A DNA stretch of 64,000 bases from Arsukibacterium indicum (GCF_019100565.1 NZ_JAHRID010000004.1:1-64000), one strand, 5' to 3'. Positions 32,866-41,803 are shown, counted from the stretch's first letter. Translations and numbers: made by a program. The notes: generated from the sequence alone by a model not told the origin.

Positions 32866-35613
32866 ATGAATTTTGGTAAATGTTGGCAAATTAAGGGTGC
32901 TGTCGGGCTGACAGTCGCTGCCGTTATATATGGCAGCACGTTCAGCACCGGGGTGCTGGCTCATGCTGAACATGACAAAGCTCGCTTTGTTGCGCAAACC
33001 GGACGTGATAGTGGTCGTTGTGCAGATGTGTTGCGGCCTTGCCGGACGATAGGCTACGCTTTAGCCCAGGCGGGCAAAGGCGATAAAGTATTGGTTGCAG
33101 CGGGCCAGTATCAGCTTGCCAATGCCGACGATGCCGTTTTGTTGTTGAGTGAAATTGTACCAGTGCTTGGCGGATTCAACCGTTTTGATCACTTTCTGCA
33201 GCAGGCGCCGCAGCTTAACAAAACAGTGTTAACCGGGGTGCCGGCAGAATTTGTTAACCGGCTGCACCAGCGCGGCTTCCAGATTATTAACGATGGCCCG
33301 GGCCGCTTTGGCATCGACGTGCAGCAGCTTGCTGCTCATAGTGCCCTGCAGCAAAGCCAGCCGGGCGCAAATTGTGTTACAGGAAAGGCTGGCGTCTACA
33401 ATTGTGACAGTATTGATTTAATCGCCCATCTGGCGCTCGCTGATCTTAGCTCCGGGCCCAGCTCAGCAAGCGATATCTGGGGGCATACTGATCTTAACAG
33501 TGGTATTGAGTATGCGTTAATGGGCCTGAACAATGGAACCGCGGTAATCAACCTGGCCGATCCAGGTAGTCCGGTAGAGGTTGGTACTATACCAGGCAGT
33601 AATACGACCTGGCGCGATATTAAGGTATTGCAATTTTTTGATGATGATCTTGGCCGCTGGCAGGCCTACGCTTACGTGTCGTCTGAAGCCAACAATAACA
33701 TTCAGATAATAGATTTAAACAATTTACCATTCAGTATACGGTTGGCCGCAGCAGATAGTGCGGCCAGTTCGGCCCACAATCTATACATCAGTAATGTCGA
33801 TTACACTACCAACACTGCCCTAACCGGTCAGCAACCGGCCCTGCATATTGCCGGACAGCCACAGCAGGGTGGTGCGGTATCCAGTTACAGCCTGGCTAAC
33901 CCATTGCAGCTCAATCCAAACTGGCTGCAAACCGGTGCCAGCCGCAGTGATTACAGTCATGATGTTTCGTCGATGCTGGTGACTGATCCGCGGGCCAGCA
34001 GTCAGTGTGACCGGCCGGCATGCCAGGTGTTGTTTGACTTCAATGAGCAGAATATCAAATTATGGGATATCACCGGTGCCAGCAATCTGGCTTTGGCCGA
34101 CTTCACGTATAGTCTGGCCAGTTATGTTCATTCAGGTTGGTGGACTGAAGATCAGCAATATTTGCTGGTGCATGATGAGCTGGATGAAACCAATCATGGT
34201 TTAAATTCTACAGTACGTGTTTTTGATTTAACCGATTTAACAGCACCAGTACCGGCCGCAACCTATACCGGGCCTACCAAAGCCATTGATCACAACGGCT
34301 TTGTTCGCGGTAATCGTTACTATATGTCGAACTACCAGCGCGGTTTAACCATTCTCGACATTACCGATCCAACCGCACCGCAGCAGGCTGGTTTTTTTGA
34401 TACCTTTCCGGCGTCTGACAGTGCGGCATTTAACGGTTTATGGGGTGTATATCCGTACTTACCGTCGGGCCTTATTCTGGGCAGCGATATCAACAGTGGT
34501 TTTTATCTGTTTCGGGACAATACCGTTAGTCCGCTGGCAGGAACCGTGTCATTCAGTGAACCCGAACTGCGGGTAAACCCCGGCGACGTGGCACAAATAT
34601 CGGTGCAGCGATCGGGCGGTACTGCGGCTATTAACGTGGCATATGAAATCCTGGCTGCCCGGGCTGAACCGGAGCTGGATTATCAGGTCAGTAGCGGCAG
34701 GTTAAACTGGGCCGCTAACGATACCAGTGATAAAACTCTTAGTATCGCTACGCTGGACCGTGGCCTGAACGCAGAGCGTGAGTTATTTGTGCGGCTGTTT
34801 GATCCGGCAAATGGCGCTAGTTTGAGCAGCCCGTCTTATCTGCGATTGCGTTTTGGCGAAGACCCACCGCGTGCTGGCGTAGTAAGCCTGGTTGAGTCTG
34901 CATTATCGGTAGTGGAAGCCGATACCACCGTTGCCGTGGTGGTGCGCCGTTTAGGTGGCAGTGATGGTGCTATCAGCGTAACTTACCAACTGGAAAGTGG
35001 CACGGCTGGCATTGGTGAGGATATTGTCGCAGCCAGTGGCGAGCTTAGTTGGGACGATGGCGATAGCAGCGAGCGGCAGATTGAGTTGCAAATTATAGAT
35101 GATGAACTGTTGGAAGAAGATGAGACTGCGGTGTTAAAGCTGACAGGCGTTGCCGGCAGTGTAACCGGCGATATTGCCGAACTTACCCTGACAATTCTCG
35201 ATAATGATGCTAACAGCGCACCTGTGGTCAGTGTTGGTGAAAACCGCCAGGTTAACGCCGGCCAGAGTGTCAGCCTCACCGCAGTGGCAACGGATGCGGA
35301 AGGCGATTCGATCAGCTATCAGTGGCAGCAGCAAAGTGGCCCTGGTGTAACGTTACAAAACGCGGATAACAGTACAGTAAATTTTATTGCCCCAGCCAGT
35401 AGCAGTCAGTTAGTGCTAAGTGTAACTTCTACTGATGCCAGAGGTGCAGCCGCAACTGCCAGCATTACGTTAACGGTTGTGGCCAGCCCGCCGCCACCGC
35501 CGCCAACAGCGACCGGTTCTTCCGGTGGCAGTATGTCTATTGGTATTCTGTTGCTGGCGTTATGGCCGTTATGGCCGTTAAGGCGCAAAGTGACAACTAG
35601 TATTGCAACTTAA
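32866..35613 (+). CDS. Choice-of-anchor B surface protein: LVIVD-type propeller, Calx-beta domains, GlyGly-CTERM-like anchor
   Basis: A 915-residue exported protein. After the signal peptide (cut near VLAHA) comes a short FVAQTGRDSGRC..RPCRTIGYAL segment, then a propeller with repeated IDL/FDLTDLTAP and ILDITDPTAPQQAG strands. Two Calx-beta domains (about 560-660 and 670-785; DDELLEEDETAVLKL) and a PKD-like domain (about 787-865) follow, then Pro-rich linker, SSGGSMSIGILLLALW and RRK, a GlyGly-CTERM-type sorting tail for rhombosortase. It is divergent from the MbnP/MbnH operon across 121 bases, suggesting a shared regulator or shared process at the cell surface. Confidence 0.82.
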   Translation: MNFGKCWQIKGAVGLTVAAVIYGSTFSTGVLAHAEHDKARFVAQTGRDSGRCADVLRPCRTIGYALAQAGKGDKVLVAAGQYQLANADDAVLLLSEIVPVLGGFNRFDHFLQQAPQLNKTVLTGVPAEFVNRLHQRGFQIINDGPGRFGIDVQQLAAHSALQQSQPGANCVTGKAGVYNCDSIDLIAHLALADLSSGPSSASDIWGHTDLNSGIEYALMGLNNGTAVINLADPGSPVEVGTIPGSNTTWRDIKVLQFFDDDLGRWQAYAYVSSEANNNIQIIDLNNLPFSIRLAAADSAASSAHNLYISNVDYTTNTALTGQQPALHIAGQPQQGGAVSSYSLANPLQLNPNWLQTGASRSDYSHDVSSMLVTDPRASSQCDRPACQVLFDFNEQNIKLWDITGASNLALADFTYSLASYVHSGWWTEDQQYLLVHDELDETNHGLNSTVRVFDLTDLTAPVPAATYTGPTKAIDHNGFVRGNRYYMSNYQRGLTILDITDPTAPQQAGFFDTFPASDSAAFNGLWGVYPYLPSGLILGSDINSGFYLFRDNTVSPLAGTVSFSEPELRVNPGDVAQISVQRSGGTAAINVAYEILAARAEPELDYQVSSGRLNWAANDTSDKTLSIATLDRGLNAERELFVRLFDPANGASLSSPSYLRLRFGEDPPRAGVVSLVESALSVVEADTTVAVVVRRLGGSDGAISVTYQLESGTAGIGEDIVAASGELSWDDGDSSERQIELQIIDDELLEEDETAVLKLTGVAGSVTGDIAELTLTILDNDANSAPVVSVGENRQVNAGQSVSLTAVATDAEGDSISYQWQQQSGPGVTLQNADNSTVNFIAPASSSQLVLSVTSTDARGAAATASITLTVVASPPPPPPTATGSSGGSMSIGILLLALWPLWPLRRKVTTSIAT

Positions 35614-35935
35614 ACAATAACTCGGCCAGATCAGGTTGCCATAAATCCGTTTTGGCAACCCGGTTGTTTTGCAGGATCACGCCTTCAGCTGCCAGTAGCT
35701 GTCGTTGCTCCAGTGCAGTGGCAGAGCCCGGTACAAATGCCAGGCTGCGGTCACTACGTAGTACCCTGTACCAGGGCACGGCCAGTGCTTGGGGCGCATA
35801 ACCTAACGCTTTTCCCACTAAACGTGCTTTGCCGGGTAAACCCGCTAAATCTGCAATCTGACCATAGCTGGCCACCTTGCCGGCAGGAATTAACAACACC
35901 GTTTGCCAAATCCGCTGGTAGTTATCTGCTGCCAT
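35597..35935 (-). CDS. atl: Alkyltransferase-like protein (non-catalytic MGMT homologue)
   Basis: A 112-residue protein of the MGMT DNA-binding fold: IPAGKVASYGQIADLAGLPGKARLVGKAL carries the helix-turn-helix and the Arg finger region, but the active site reads PWYRV instead of PCHRV, so the alkyl-acceptor cysteine is replaced by Trp. ATL proteins bind O6-alkylguanine, bend the DNA and channel it to nucleotide excision repair. Its 3' end overlaps the anchor-B gene on the other strand by 17 bases. Confidence 0.9.
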   Translation of the reverse strand: MAADNYQRIWQTVLLIPAGKVASYGQIADLAGLPGKARLVGKALGYAPQALAVPWYRVLRSDRSLAFVPGSATALEQRQLLAAEGVILQNNRVAKTDLWQPDLAELLFKLQY

Positions 35936-36048
35936 GGTGTCACTTCCTTTAACTTATTCCTGTGCCGGATATTAAATTAACACTGTAATGTCAGTCCGGC
36001 TATCGCCATGTTTGTGCGCAAACATAAATCGAAAATTTAACTTGCACT

Positions 36049-36088
36049 GTGTATATCTGTGTATATACTGTGCATGTAGAATATACAC
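36049..36088 (+). promoter_or_regulatory. Putative operator of the GntR-ABC operon
   Basis: GTGTATAT occurs at 36049-36056 and 36059-36066 and its complement ATATACAC at 36081-36088, forming a 30-base inverted repeat over the likely promoter. YtrA-type GntR regulators bind such sites upstream of their own operons; binding here is inferred. Confidence 0.55.
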
Positions 36089-36113
36089 GGCTGGTATGGA
36101 TGCGGGAACTTTT

Positions 36114-36491
36114 ATGACTGATGGCTTATTTCTGTCGGCAACAGACAAAAAGCCAATGTATGAACAAATTGTCGAGCAAATCACCAGCAAGGTACTGTTG
36201 GGTGATTGGCCGGCCAATATGCCGTTGCCGTCTATTCGTGAACTGGCGGCAAAAACCCAGGTAAGTGTGATCACAGTTAAACGCGCATACGCTGAGCTGG
36301 AGCTTTCGGGGGTAATTGTGACCCAGCCCGGTCGCGGCTCTTTTGTATCGGCACATCCGGATTTACAGCAGCTCAAGCAGCAGCAACTGATGCAGCAGCT
36401 GGAGCAGTTGGTGGAGCTAGCCAGACAAATGCAACTGACAGACCAACAGCTGTTGACACAGTTACAACAAAAATTGGATTCGCAGGGGTAA
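36114..36491 (+). CDS. GntR family regulator, YtrA subfamily
   Basis: A 125-residue repressor: a winged HTH (PMYEQIVEQITSKVLLGDW, PLPSIRELAAKTQVSVITVKRAYAELELSGVIVTQPGRGSFV) followed by only a short helical, glutamine-rich tail (about 75-125) for dimerisation. No effector domain is present, as usual in the YtrA branch. ATG 36114 has GGGA six bases upstream; ATG 36096 is an alternative. It heads an operon with an ABC transporter and likely represses it through the operator 36049-36088. Confidence 0.9.
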   Translation: MTDGLFLSATDKKPMYEQIVEQITSKVLLGDWPANMPLPSIRELAAKTQVSVITVKRAYAELELSGVIVTQPGRGSFVSAHPDLQQLKQQQLMQQLEQLVELARQMQLTDQQLLTQLQQKLDSQG

Positions 36492-36517
36492 CCCGCTGCG
36501 ACAACGAGGATAAAGCG

Positions 36518-37396
36518 ATGCAGCAATATGCATTTGACATGCGCAATATCAGTATCCGCTACCCGCATTTTGCGATGGAAAACCTGAATCTTTCCCTGGC
36601 AAAAGGCCAGGTGCTGGGGCTGGTTGGGGTAAATGGCGCCGGAAAATCTACCACTATCCGTATTTTAATGGGGCTGGTAAAAGCTGATGCCGGTCAGGTT
36701 GACGTGCTTGGCTATCAACTGCCAGCTCAGCAGGTTCAGGCCAAATACGATATTGGTTTTGCCTCGGATGATATGCGTTTGTACAAAAATCAGACATTGC
36801 AGTGGCATATGGATTTTATTCACAGCATTTTCCCGAATTTTGATCACGGCTATGCCAAAGACTTATTGCAGCGTTTTGAGCTGATTGCCGATCAGAAGAT
36901 GAAAGGCTTGTCGCATGGCCAACGAGTGAAAGCCTGTCTGTTACTGGTTCTGGCCAGACGGCCGAAATTACTGGTACTGGATGAGCCCACCACCGGGCTG
37001 GATCCGGTTGCCCGTGACGAAGTGCTTACCGAGCTGGCCGATATATTACGTGATGACGAGCGCAGTGTGTTGTTCTCATCGCACAACACCCATGACATCG
37101 AAAAACTGTCGGACCAAATTGCTTTTTTAGACAAAGGAAAGTTACTGGCACTGCAGGACAAAGAAAGCTTTGTGCAAAGCTGGTCGCGTTATCGCTGTCA
37201 GCTAATGCCGCAGGCGCAGGACAGTGTGCCCGGTGCAGTAAGTATTCGTCGCAGCGGCCAGTTGGCAGAAGTTATCACCGATCAGAGCAGCGGTAATTTT
37301 GCCGTCGCGCTGCAGCACTCTGGCTTTAAAGTGATCGAGCAGCATCGGATGTCGCTTGAGGAAATTTTTGTCGCCAACGTCAAACGTAACAGATAG
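36518..37396 (+). CDS. ABC transporter ATP-binding protein
   Basis: A 292-residue ATPase. Walker A GVNGAGKST (about 39-47), Q-loop region, the ABC signature in degenerate form (KGLSHGQRVK), Walker B LLVLDEPTTGLDP and the H-loop SSHNTHDIEK are all visible. The last 80 residues are an extra domain like those of drug/bacitracin-type transporters. It is 26 bases after the GntR gene and 11 bases before the permease. Substrate is unknown; YtrA-linked transporters often respond to cell-wall or membrane stress. Confidence 0.9.
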   Translation: MQQYAFDMRNISIRYPHFAMENLNLSLAKGQVLGLVGVNGAGKSTTIRILMGLVKADAGQVDVLGYQLPAQQVQAKYDIGFASDDMRLYKNQTLQWHMDFIHSIFPNFDHGYAKDLLQRFELIADQKMKGLSHGQRVKACLLLVLARRPKLLVLDEPTTGLDPVARDEVLTELADILRDDERSVLFSSHNTHDIEKLSDQIAFLDKGKLLALQDKESFVQSWSRYRCQLMPQAQDSVPGAVSIRRSGQLAEVITDQSSGNFAVALQHSGFKVIEQHRMSLEEIFVANVKRNR

Positions 37397-37407
37397 GAGC
37401 AGGTAAG

Positions 37408-38094
37408 ATGCTTAATGCGCTGGATAACACCTTGATGATTAAACGCTTGATGGTAAAAGACTGGCAACTGGTGAAAAAATCGCTGGCGGCTTATATGCTT
37501 GGAGGCGTGGTGGTCATCGGTATGATGGGCATGGCCACACCGCTGATGTTCAATAGCGGCGCCATCCTGATGATAACGCTGATGATTGTCATTGGAGCCC
37601 GTTCGGCTATTGAACTGGTGGTAAATGAAAAGAAAGATCAAACCCTGGCTTTTATGATGAGTTTGCCGGTTACCTCCCAGGACTATGCGCTGGCCAAGCT
37701 TGGCTCGAATCTGGCGCTGTATCTGGTACCCTGGTTGCTGCTGGTGTTGGGTATGCTGCTGGTGATTGTCAGCACGCCGGTAACCAATGGCGTGATCCCG
37801 CTGGTGGTGCTGGTTAGCGTGTTTATATTGTTGTCGTACTGCTGTTATCTTGCCACCGCACTTTTGACATATTCAGAGGGTTACACGGTGACGGTGATGA
37901 TCATCACCAACCTGTTACTGAATGGCTTTATTTTCTGGATTATCCGCATGCCAGCTGTGCATAAAACTTTGGAAGCGCCAACCGCCAGTTGGAATAGCAC
38001 CACCCTTGGTTTGTTGCTGGCAGGTATTGTTTTGACGCTAAGCGTTTTGCTACTGACAGCCTACTTACAAAAGCGTAAAACCAGCTTTTTATAA
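37408..38094 (+). CDS. ABC-2 type permease subunit
   Basis: A 228-residue membrane protein with six hydrophobic helices (starting near 28, 48, 105, 130, 155 and 195). Its N-terminus LMVKDWQLVKKSL and the cytoplasmic loop with ELVVNEKKDQTLAFMMSLPVTSQDYALAK are typical of small ABC-2 permeases paired with YtrB-like ATPases. It follows the ATPase gene by 11 bases after an aggagc ribosome site. Confidence 0.85.
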   Translation: MLNALDNTLMIKRLMVKDWQLVKKSLAAYMLGGVVVIGMMGMATPLMFNSGAILMITLMIVIGARSAIELVVNEKKDQTLAFMMSLPVTSQDYALAKLGSNLALYLVPWLLLVLGMLLVIVSTPVTNGVIPLVVLVSVFILLSYCCYLATALLTYSEGYTVTVMIITNLLLNGFIFWIIRMPAVHKTLEAPTASWNSTTLGLLLAGIVLTLSVLLLTAYLQKRKTSFL

Positions 38095-38148
38095 CTCCGG
38101 TTTTCAATAAAGCCAGTCTGGTAATGGCTGCTAAAAGAAACCAGTACT

Positions 38149-39309
38149 ATGTCACAAGGTATAGGGTCGCAAGTTATGGGATCTGCACGCCTGTTTTATT
38201 TGGATAATCTGCGCGCGCTGGCGATGCTGGCCGGTGTGTTTTTCCATGCTGCTCTGGCTTACAGCCCTATGGCTCAACCATTTTGGCCCAGTGCCGATGT
38301 GCTGAACCATCCGCTGTTTGACGTATTTGCCTGGGCCAGCCATTTGTTCCGGATGCCAGTGTTTTTTCTGCTGGCCGGCTTTTTCGCTGCCATGCTACTG
38401 CATAAATATGGTGACAGCATGTTCTGGAAAAACCGGCTACGGCGTATAGGCTTACCTTTGCTGTTATTTTTACCACTGCTAACGCTGACTGTTGGCGCGG
38501 TGATACAGTTTGGCATGGCCCATGTTAAGCATCAGCCGCCGTTTTTAGCTTTTATCCAGTCGATGCTAAATCAGGCTGAGCCGCCGGCTATGCCGCTGAG
38601 CACTATGCATCTGTGGTTTTTATACCATTTGCTGTTTTTGTATCTGCTAACCTGGAGCGGCCGCATTTTGCTAAACCGCCAGATGCTCAGCTGGATTACT
38701 GAACTGAAGCCAAATACATTGGTGCTGTTGTTAATACTGGCCTGTGTGCCCGCTTTGTACAGTGTGACGGTGCCATTTCCGGCGCCGGAGTGGATTTTCC
38801 CTGCCTTGTGGGCGTTGTGGTTTTATGGCGTGTTTTTTAGCCTGGGCTATGCCTGTTTCAGCATGCCTGCTTTGTTAGCTGGTTTTGATCCGCTCCGGCA
38901 TTACTATTTGCTACTGGGTGCTGTTAGCTATGCAGTGTATTACGCGTTATTGCCGGCCACTCTGATGCCACAGAGCCAACCACAAAGCTGGCTGAAACTG
39001 GCTATCACTTCGCTGGAAAGTTGCAGTGCGGTGCTATGGACGCTTTGCGCCTTGCTGTATGCCAGACGCTATCTGAACTGGAATAGCCGTGCTCTGGCGT
39101 ATCTGTCAAATGTTAGCTTCTGGCTGTATATCGTGCATTTGCCGCTGCTGTTTTTTGTACAGTTCATCCTGATTGATTTGCCGCTGGCACTGTGGACAAA
39201 ATTTATTGTAAGCAGTGGGGTTACTTTAGCTATCAGCCTGCTGGGTTTCCATATTCTGGTCGCGCCCACCTGGCTGGCAAGCGTGCTGGCGGGTAGCCAG
39301 CGCCGCTAA
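38149..39309 (+). CDS. Acyltransferase family 3 / OpgC-like membrane protein
   Basis: A 386-residue protein with about ten transmembrane helices. RLFYLDNLRALAMLAGVFFHAALAY contains the catalytic-type His, and RLRRIGLPLLLFLPLL and the later HLWFLYHLLFLYLL segment match the acyltransferase-3 fold (OpgC/OafA group). These enzymes acylate extracytoplasmic glycans. ATG 38149 or 38176 could start it; the conserved region begins right after 38176. It lies downstream of the ABC operon but after 54 bases and is possibly independent. Confidence 0.82.
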   Translation: MSQGIGSQVMGSARLFYLDNLRALAMLAGVFFHAALAYSPMAQPFWPSADVLNHPLFDVFAWASHLFRMPVFFLLAGFFAAMLLHKYGDSMFWKNRLRRIGLPLLLFLPLLTLTVGAVIQFGMAHVKHQPPFLAFIQSMLNQAEPPAMPLSTMHLWFLYHLLFLYLLTWSGRILLNRQMLSWITELKPNTLVLLLILACVPALYSVTVPFPAPEWIFPALWALWFYGVFFSLGYACFSMPALLAGFDPLRHYYLLLGAVSYAVYYALLPATLMPQSQPQSWLKLAITSLESCSAVLWTLCALLYARRYLNWNSRALAYLSNVSFWLYIVHLPLLFFVQFILIDLPLALWTKFIVSSGVTLAISLLGFHILVAPTWLASVLAGSQRR

Positions 39310-39359
39310 CTTTTACTGCCGCCAACTTTTGCTTAGTAATATATTGTTATTTCTGTTAT

Positions 39360-39773
39360 TCAGATAGCGCGGCGGGCTACAACTGTTTTACCAATAGGTG
39401 CCAGGCTTAGCATCGCCAGTTTTAAATGCTGAATGCCAAACGGAATACCGATGATGCTGATAAAACAAACTACAGCATGGCCTAAATGGCCCAGTGCCAG
39501 CCAGATCCCAAACAGTAAAAACCAGATAATATTGCCAAGGGTGCCCAGAGTACCGGTACCAATGTCATCATAGCGGTTAATGTAGCGCCGGTTTACTGCA
39601 TCCTGACCAAAGGGCCAGAACGCCATTTCGCCAATCACAAAACAGCTGCGGCCAAACGGAATACCAATAATACTGATAAAGCACAGCAAACCCACCAGCC
39701 ACCATAGCAAGCCCATGACAAAACCACCCAGCACAAACCACAAAATATTAAATATTAGTCTGAACACACTCAT
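39360..39773 (-). CDS. yccF: YccF family inner-membrane protein
   Basis: A 137-residue protein made of two similar halves, each with a hydrophobic helix and the repeated motif CFISIIGIPFG (about 31 and 101). It starts MSVFRLIFNILWFVLGGF. This repeated motif is diagnostic of YccF (DUF307). Function unknown. ATG 39773 fits the family start; the frame runs further upstream to 39827. Confidence 0.92.
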   Translation of the reverse strand: MSVFRLIFNILWFVLGGFVMGLLWWLVGLLCFISIIGIPFGRSCFVIGEMAFWPFGQDAVNRRYINRYDDIGTGTLGTLGNIIWFLLFGIWLALGHLGHAVVCFISIIGIPFGIQHLKLAMLSLAPIGKTVVARRAI

Positions 39774-39926
39774 TATTAACGCCCTTTTTAAAAAGATATC
39801 TTTAGCAGGCAGAAATCGCGCCATCATTATTTTTCAATCAAAACATATTGTTAGATTTGTCTTGGCCAGGCGGCAATTAAAAATCAGCTATTTTTTAGCA
39901 AAACTCACCATTGGCCACTTGCTTTT

Positions 39927-39986
39927 ATACTGTGTGACACCTAGTATATTTACTGTGTGTTACACAGTATGCGTGACACAGTATAT
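39927..39986 (+). promoter_or_regulatory. PadR operator region upstream of padR
   Basis: Nested dyads: ATACTGTGTGACAC (39927-39940) faces GTGACACAGTATAT (39973-39986), and between them ACTGTGT (39952-39958) faces ACACAGT (39962-39968). Three copies of the ACTGTGT half-site within 60 bases directly upstream of padR suggest autoregulation. Confidence 0.6.
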
Positions 39987-40011
39987 ATCACACCTTGTTA
40001 AGGGACTGTAT

Positions 40012-40380
40012 ATGACAACGGCTCAATTAGACAAAATGCGGCTGGAACTGCGTCGTGGGGTACTGGTGCTGGCCGTGCTGGCAGCCTTGCGCGAACGCCA
40101 CTATGGCTACTCGCTGCGCCGGCACTTGCAGGAGTCCGGTATTGATATCGACGAGGGTACCTTGTACCCGCTGGTACGGCGGCTGGCCGAGCAGGGCTTA
40201 CTGGACAGTGAATGGCAGCAGGGAGAAGGACGGGAACGGCGCTACTACCAGATATCTGAGCTGGGCGCTGAACTGCTGACGCAGCTTACCGGCGAATGGA
40301 CCACCCTAAATAACGCGCTGGGGCCGCTGTTACAGCCACAAAAACCGGCGTCAGCAAAGCAAACAGAGGAGCAAGGCTAA
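40012..40380 (+). CDS. PadR family transcriptional regulator
   Basis: A 122-residue winged-helix regulator: LRRGVLVLAVLAALRERHYGYSLRRHL, IDEGTLYPLVRRLAEQGLL and the wing with GREARRYY-like sequence (GRERRYYQISELG) are PadR hallmarks. The stop codon overlaps the next ATG by one base (taATG). PadR proteins commonly control the HAAS-domain membrane gene next to them. The longer frame to 39715 overlaps yccF and its promoter and is not used. Confidence 0.92.
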   Translation: MTTAQLDKMRLELRRGVLVLAVLAALRERHYGYSLRRHLQESGIDIDEGTLYPLVRRLAEQGLLDSEWQQGEGRERRYYQISELGAELLTQLTGEWTTLNNALGPLLQPQKPASAKQTEEQG

Positions 40381-41336
40381 TGGAATTAGTTAAACGCTAT
40401 ATTGCTGCAGTACAACGCGAATTACCCGAGCAAAAACGGCAGGAAATTGGCCGGGAACTGCAGGCCAACGTAATGGACCAGCTTGATGCGCTGGCCGATC
40501 AGCAAGGTGCGGCGCTTTCAGAGCAGCAAGTGGCTGATGTTCTCAAGAATATGGGCCCGCCACAACAGGTAGCCCGTCAGTTCTGTCCGGTCCAGCCGCT
40601 TATTCCGGCACACCTGATGCCGCTGTACAAATATACGATGTATATGGTGTTGGGTGTATTGTTTCTACTGCAGGTAGTATTTATGACCAGCCACTGGTTA
40701 ACCGGCAGCGATTTCGGACCAATCTCGTTTGTGCTTGGCATCGTCTCAGGCTTTATTGAAGATGCGATATTTGGTTTTACCGCTATTACCCTGGGGTTTG
40801 CCCTGATGCCGGCGAACACCCGGTCTGGCCAGTGTCAAAGTGCTGACCAGTGGCAACCGGCAGACCTGCCGCCTGTCGGCGCAGCCTGGCAGCATATCAG
40901 CTTAAGTGACGTTTTTACCGATTTAGCCACTTACATCTTTTTGTTGCTGATAATCTGGTTTCCGCTGGGGCAGCAATGGTTTGCCGGAGGCGAGCCGGTA
41001 AGTTCAGTATTCACTTTAAAGTCACTGCAGTTGCTGATGTGGTTCAGTCCATTTATTTTGCTGGGCGTGCTGAGCAGTTTGTGGCAGTTGCAGCGCCGGC
41101 TCTGGAGTCGGCCAATGCTATCGCTTAACCTGATTGTGAATCTTGCTTTTGTGATTATCCTGGTGTTACTGGCAACTATGGGGCCTGTGTTGCAGCTTGA
41201 TACTGCTAACTGGAGCGGATACTTCAGTCCGGAAGCCGTGCAAGAAGCAATAAAACGCGGCTTACTGATCACCAGCCTTATTCCTGGTTACGAGATCGTT
41301 CGCGATATTTTACGCCTGCGCAAACTTAATAAGTAA
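40380..41336 (+). CDS. HAAS-domain membrane protein paired with PadR
   Basis: A 318-residue protein. Residues 1-65 (VKRYIAAVQRELPEQKRQEIGRELQANVMDQL...VADVLKNMGPPQQVA) form the helical HAAS module found next to PadR regulators. About six transmembrane helices follow (near 85, 112, 175, 210, 240 and a last one near 285). The cellular role of such proteins is uncertain. Translationally coupled to padR and followed by a strong terminator. Confidence 0.82.
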   Translation: MELVKRYIAAVQRELPEQKRQEIGRELQANVMDQLDALADQQGAALSEQQVADVLKNMGPPQQVARQFCPVQPLIPAHLMPLYKYTMYMVLGVLFLLQVVFMTSHWLTGSDFGPISFVLGIVSGFIEDAIFGFTAITLGFALMPANTRSGQCQSADQWQPADLPPVGAAWQHISLSDVFTDLATYIFLLLIIWFPLGQQWFAGGEPVSSVFTLKSLQLLMWFSPFILLGVLSSLWQLQRRLWSRPMLSLNLIVNLAFVIILVLLATMGPVLQLDTANWSGYFSPEAVQEAIKRGLLITSLIPGYEIVRDILRLRKLNK

Positions 41337-41350
41337 CTGCCCGAGTCAGT

Positions 41351-41388
41351 AAAAAAACCTGTCTGGTATTTTCCAGACAGGTTTTTTT
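41351..41388. terminator. Bidirectional terminator after the PadR-HAAS operon
   Basis: A perfect 16-base stem (41351-41366 with 41373-41388) reading aaaaaaacctgtctgg and its complement, with a six-base loop. Its A/T ends allow use by both converging genes. Confidence 0.93.
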
Positions 41389-41405
41389 AGTTGGGTAAGC
41401 AGTTA

Positions 41406-41627
41406 TTAATACTGGCGCTGTTTACGATTATCCCGTACCAGCCACCATACCAGCCAGATAAATATTAATAACGGTGCCAGTGTGACAACGGCAGTAATGC
41501 CGATAGCTAATACCGCTGCAACCAATCCGAGCAGAATGCCTATTACCGAGCCTACAATAGCCAGAATGGTTGGCAGACAATAAATTCCCAGGGCGACAGC
41601 AAAAATAATAATAATAGTTTTGTTCAT
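41406..41627 (-). CDS. Small two/three-helix membrane protein
   Basis: A 73-residue protein, nearly all hydrophobic: helices at about 2-18, 20-44 and 46-64, ending RDNRKQRQY. No recognised family. The gene lies downstream of the PspB-like gene on the same strand, with a terminator and 223 bases between them, and has a weak -24/-12 element of its own (41664-41679). Membrane size and context suggest an envelope-stress role, which is speculative. Confidence 0.6.
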   Translation of the reverse strand: MNKTIIIIFAVALGIYCLPTILAIVGSVIGILLGLVAAVLAIGITAVVTLAPLLIFIWLVWWLVRDNRKQRQY

Positions 41628-41663
41628 CAGCTTATTTCCTTTTTGACTTTATAGCAAAAAAGT

Positions 41664-41679
41664 ATCAAGAGCTATGCCA
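41664..41679 (-). promoter_or_regulatory. Weak sigma-54-like element before the 73-residue membrane gene
   Basis: On the minus strand: TGGCATAGCTCTTGAT, with the shared TGGCAT at -24 and TTG at -12, but A in place of the C of GC. The start codon is 37 bases downstream. Confidence 0.3.
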
Positions 41680-41803
41680 TGTTTTTATTTATATATAAAA
41701 CAATTGCTTATATTTAAATTGTGTTGGGGTGTTCTAGCAGTTTGAAGCTGCGATAGTGGTTTTCACTAAATAATGGCGAAACTACAAATAGCTGAGGCAA
41801 TAA

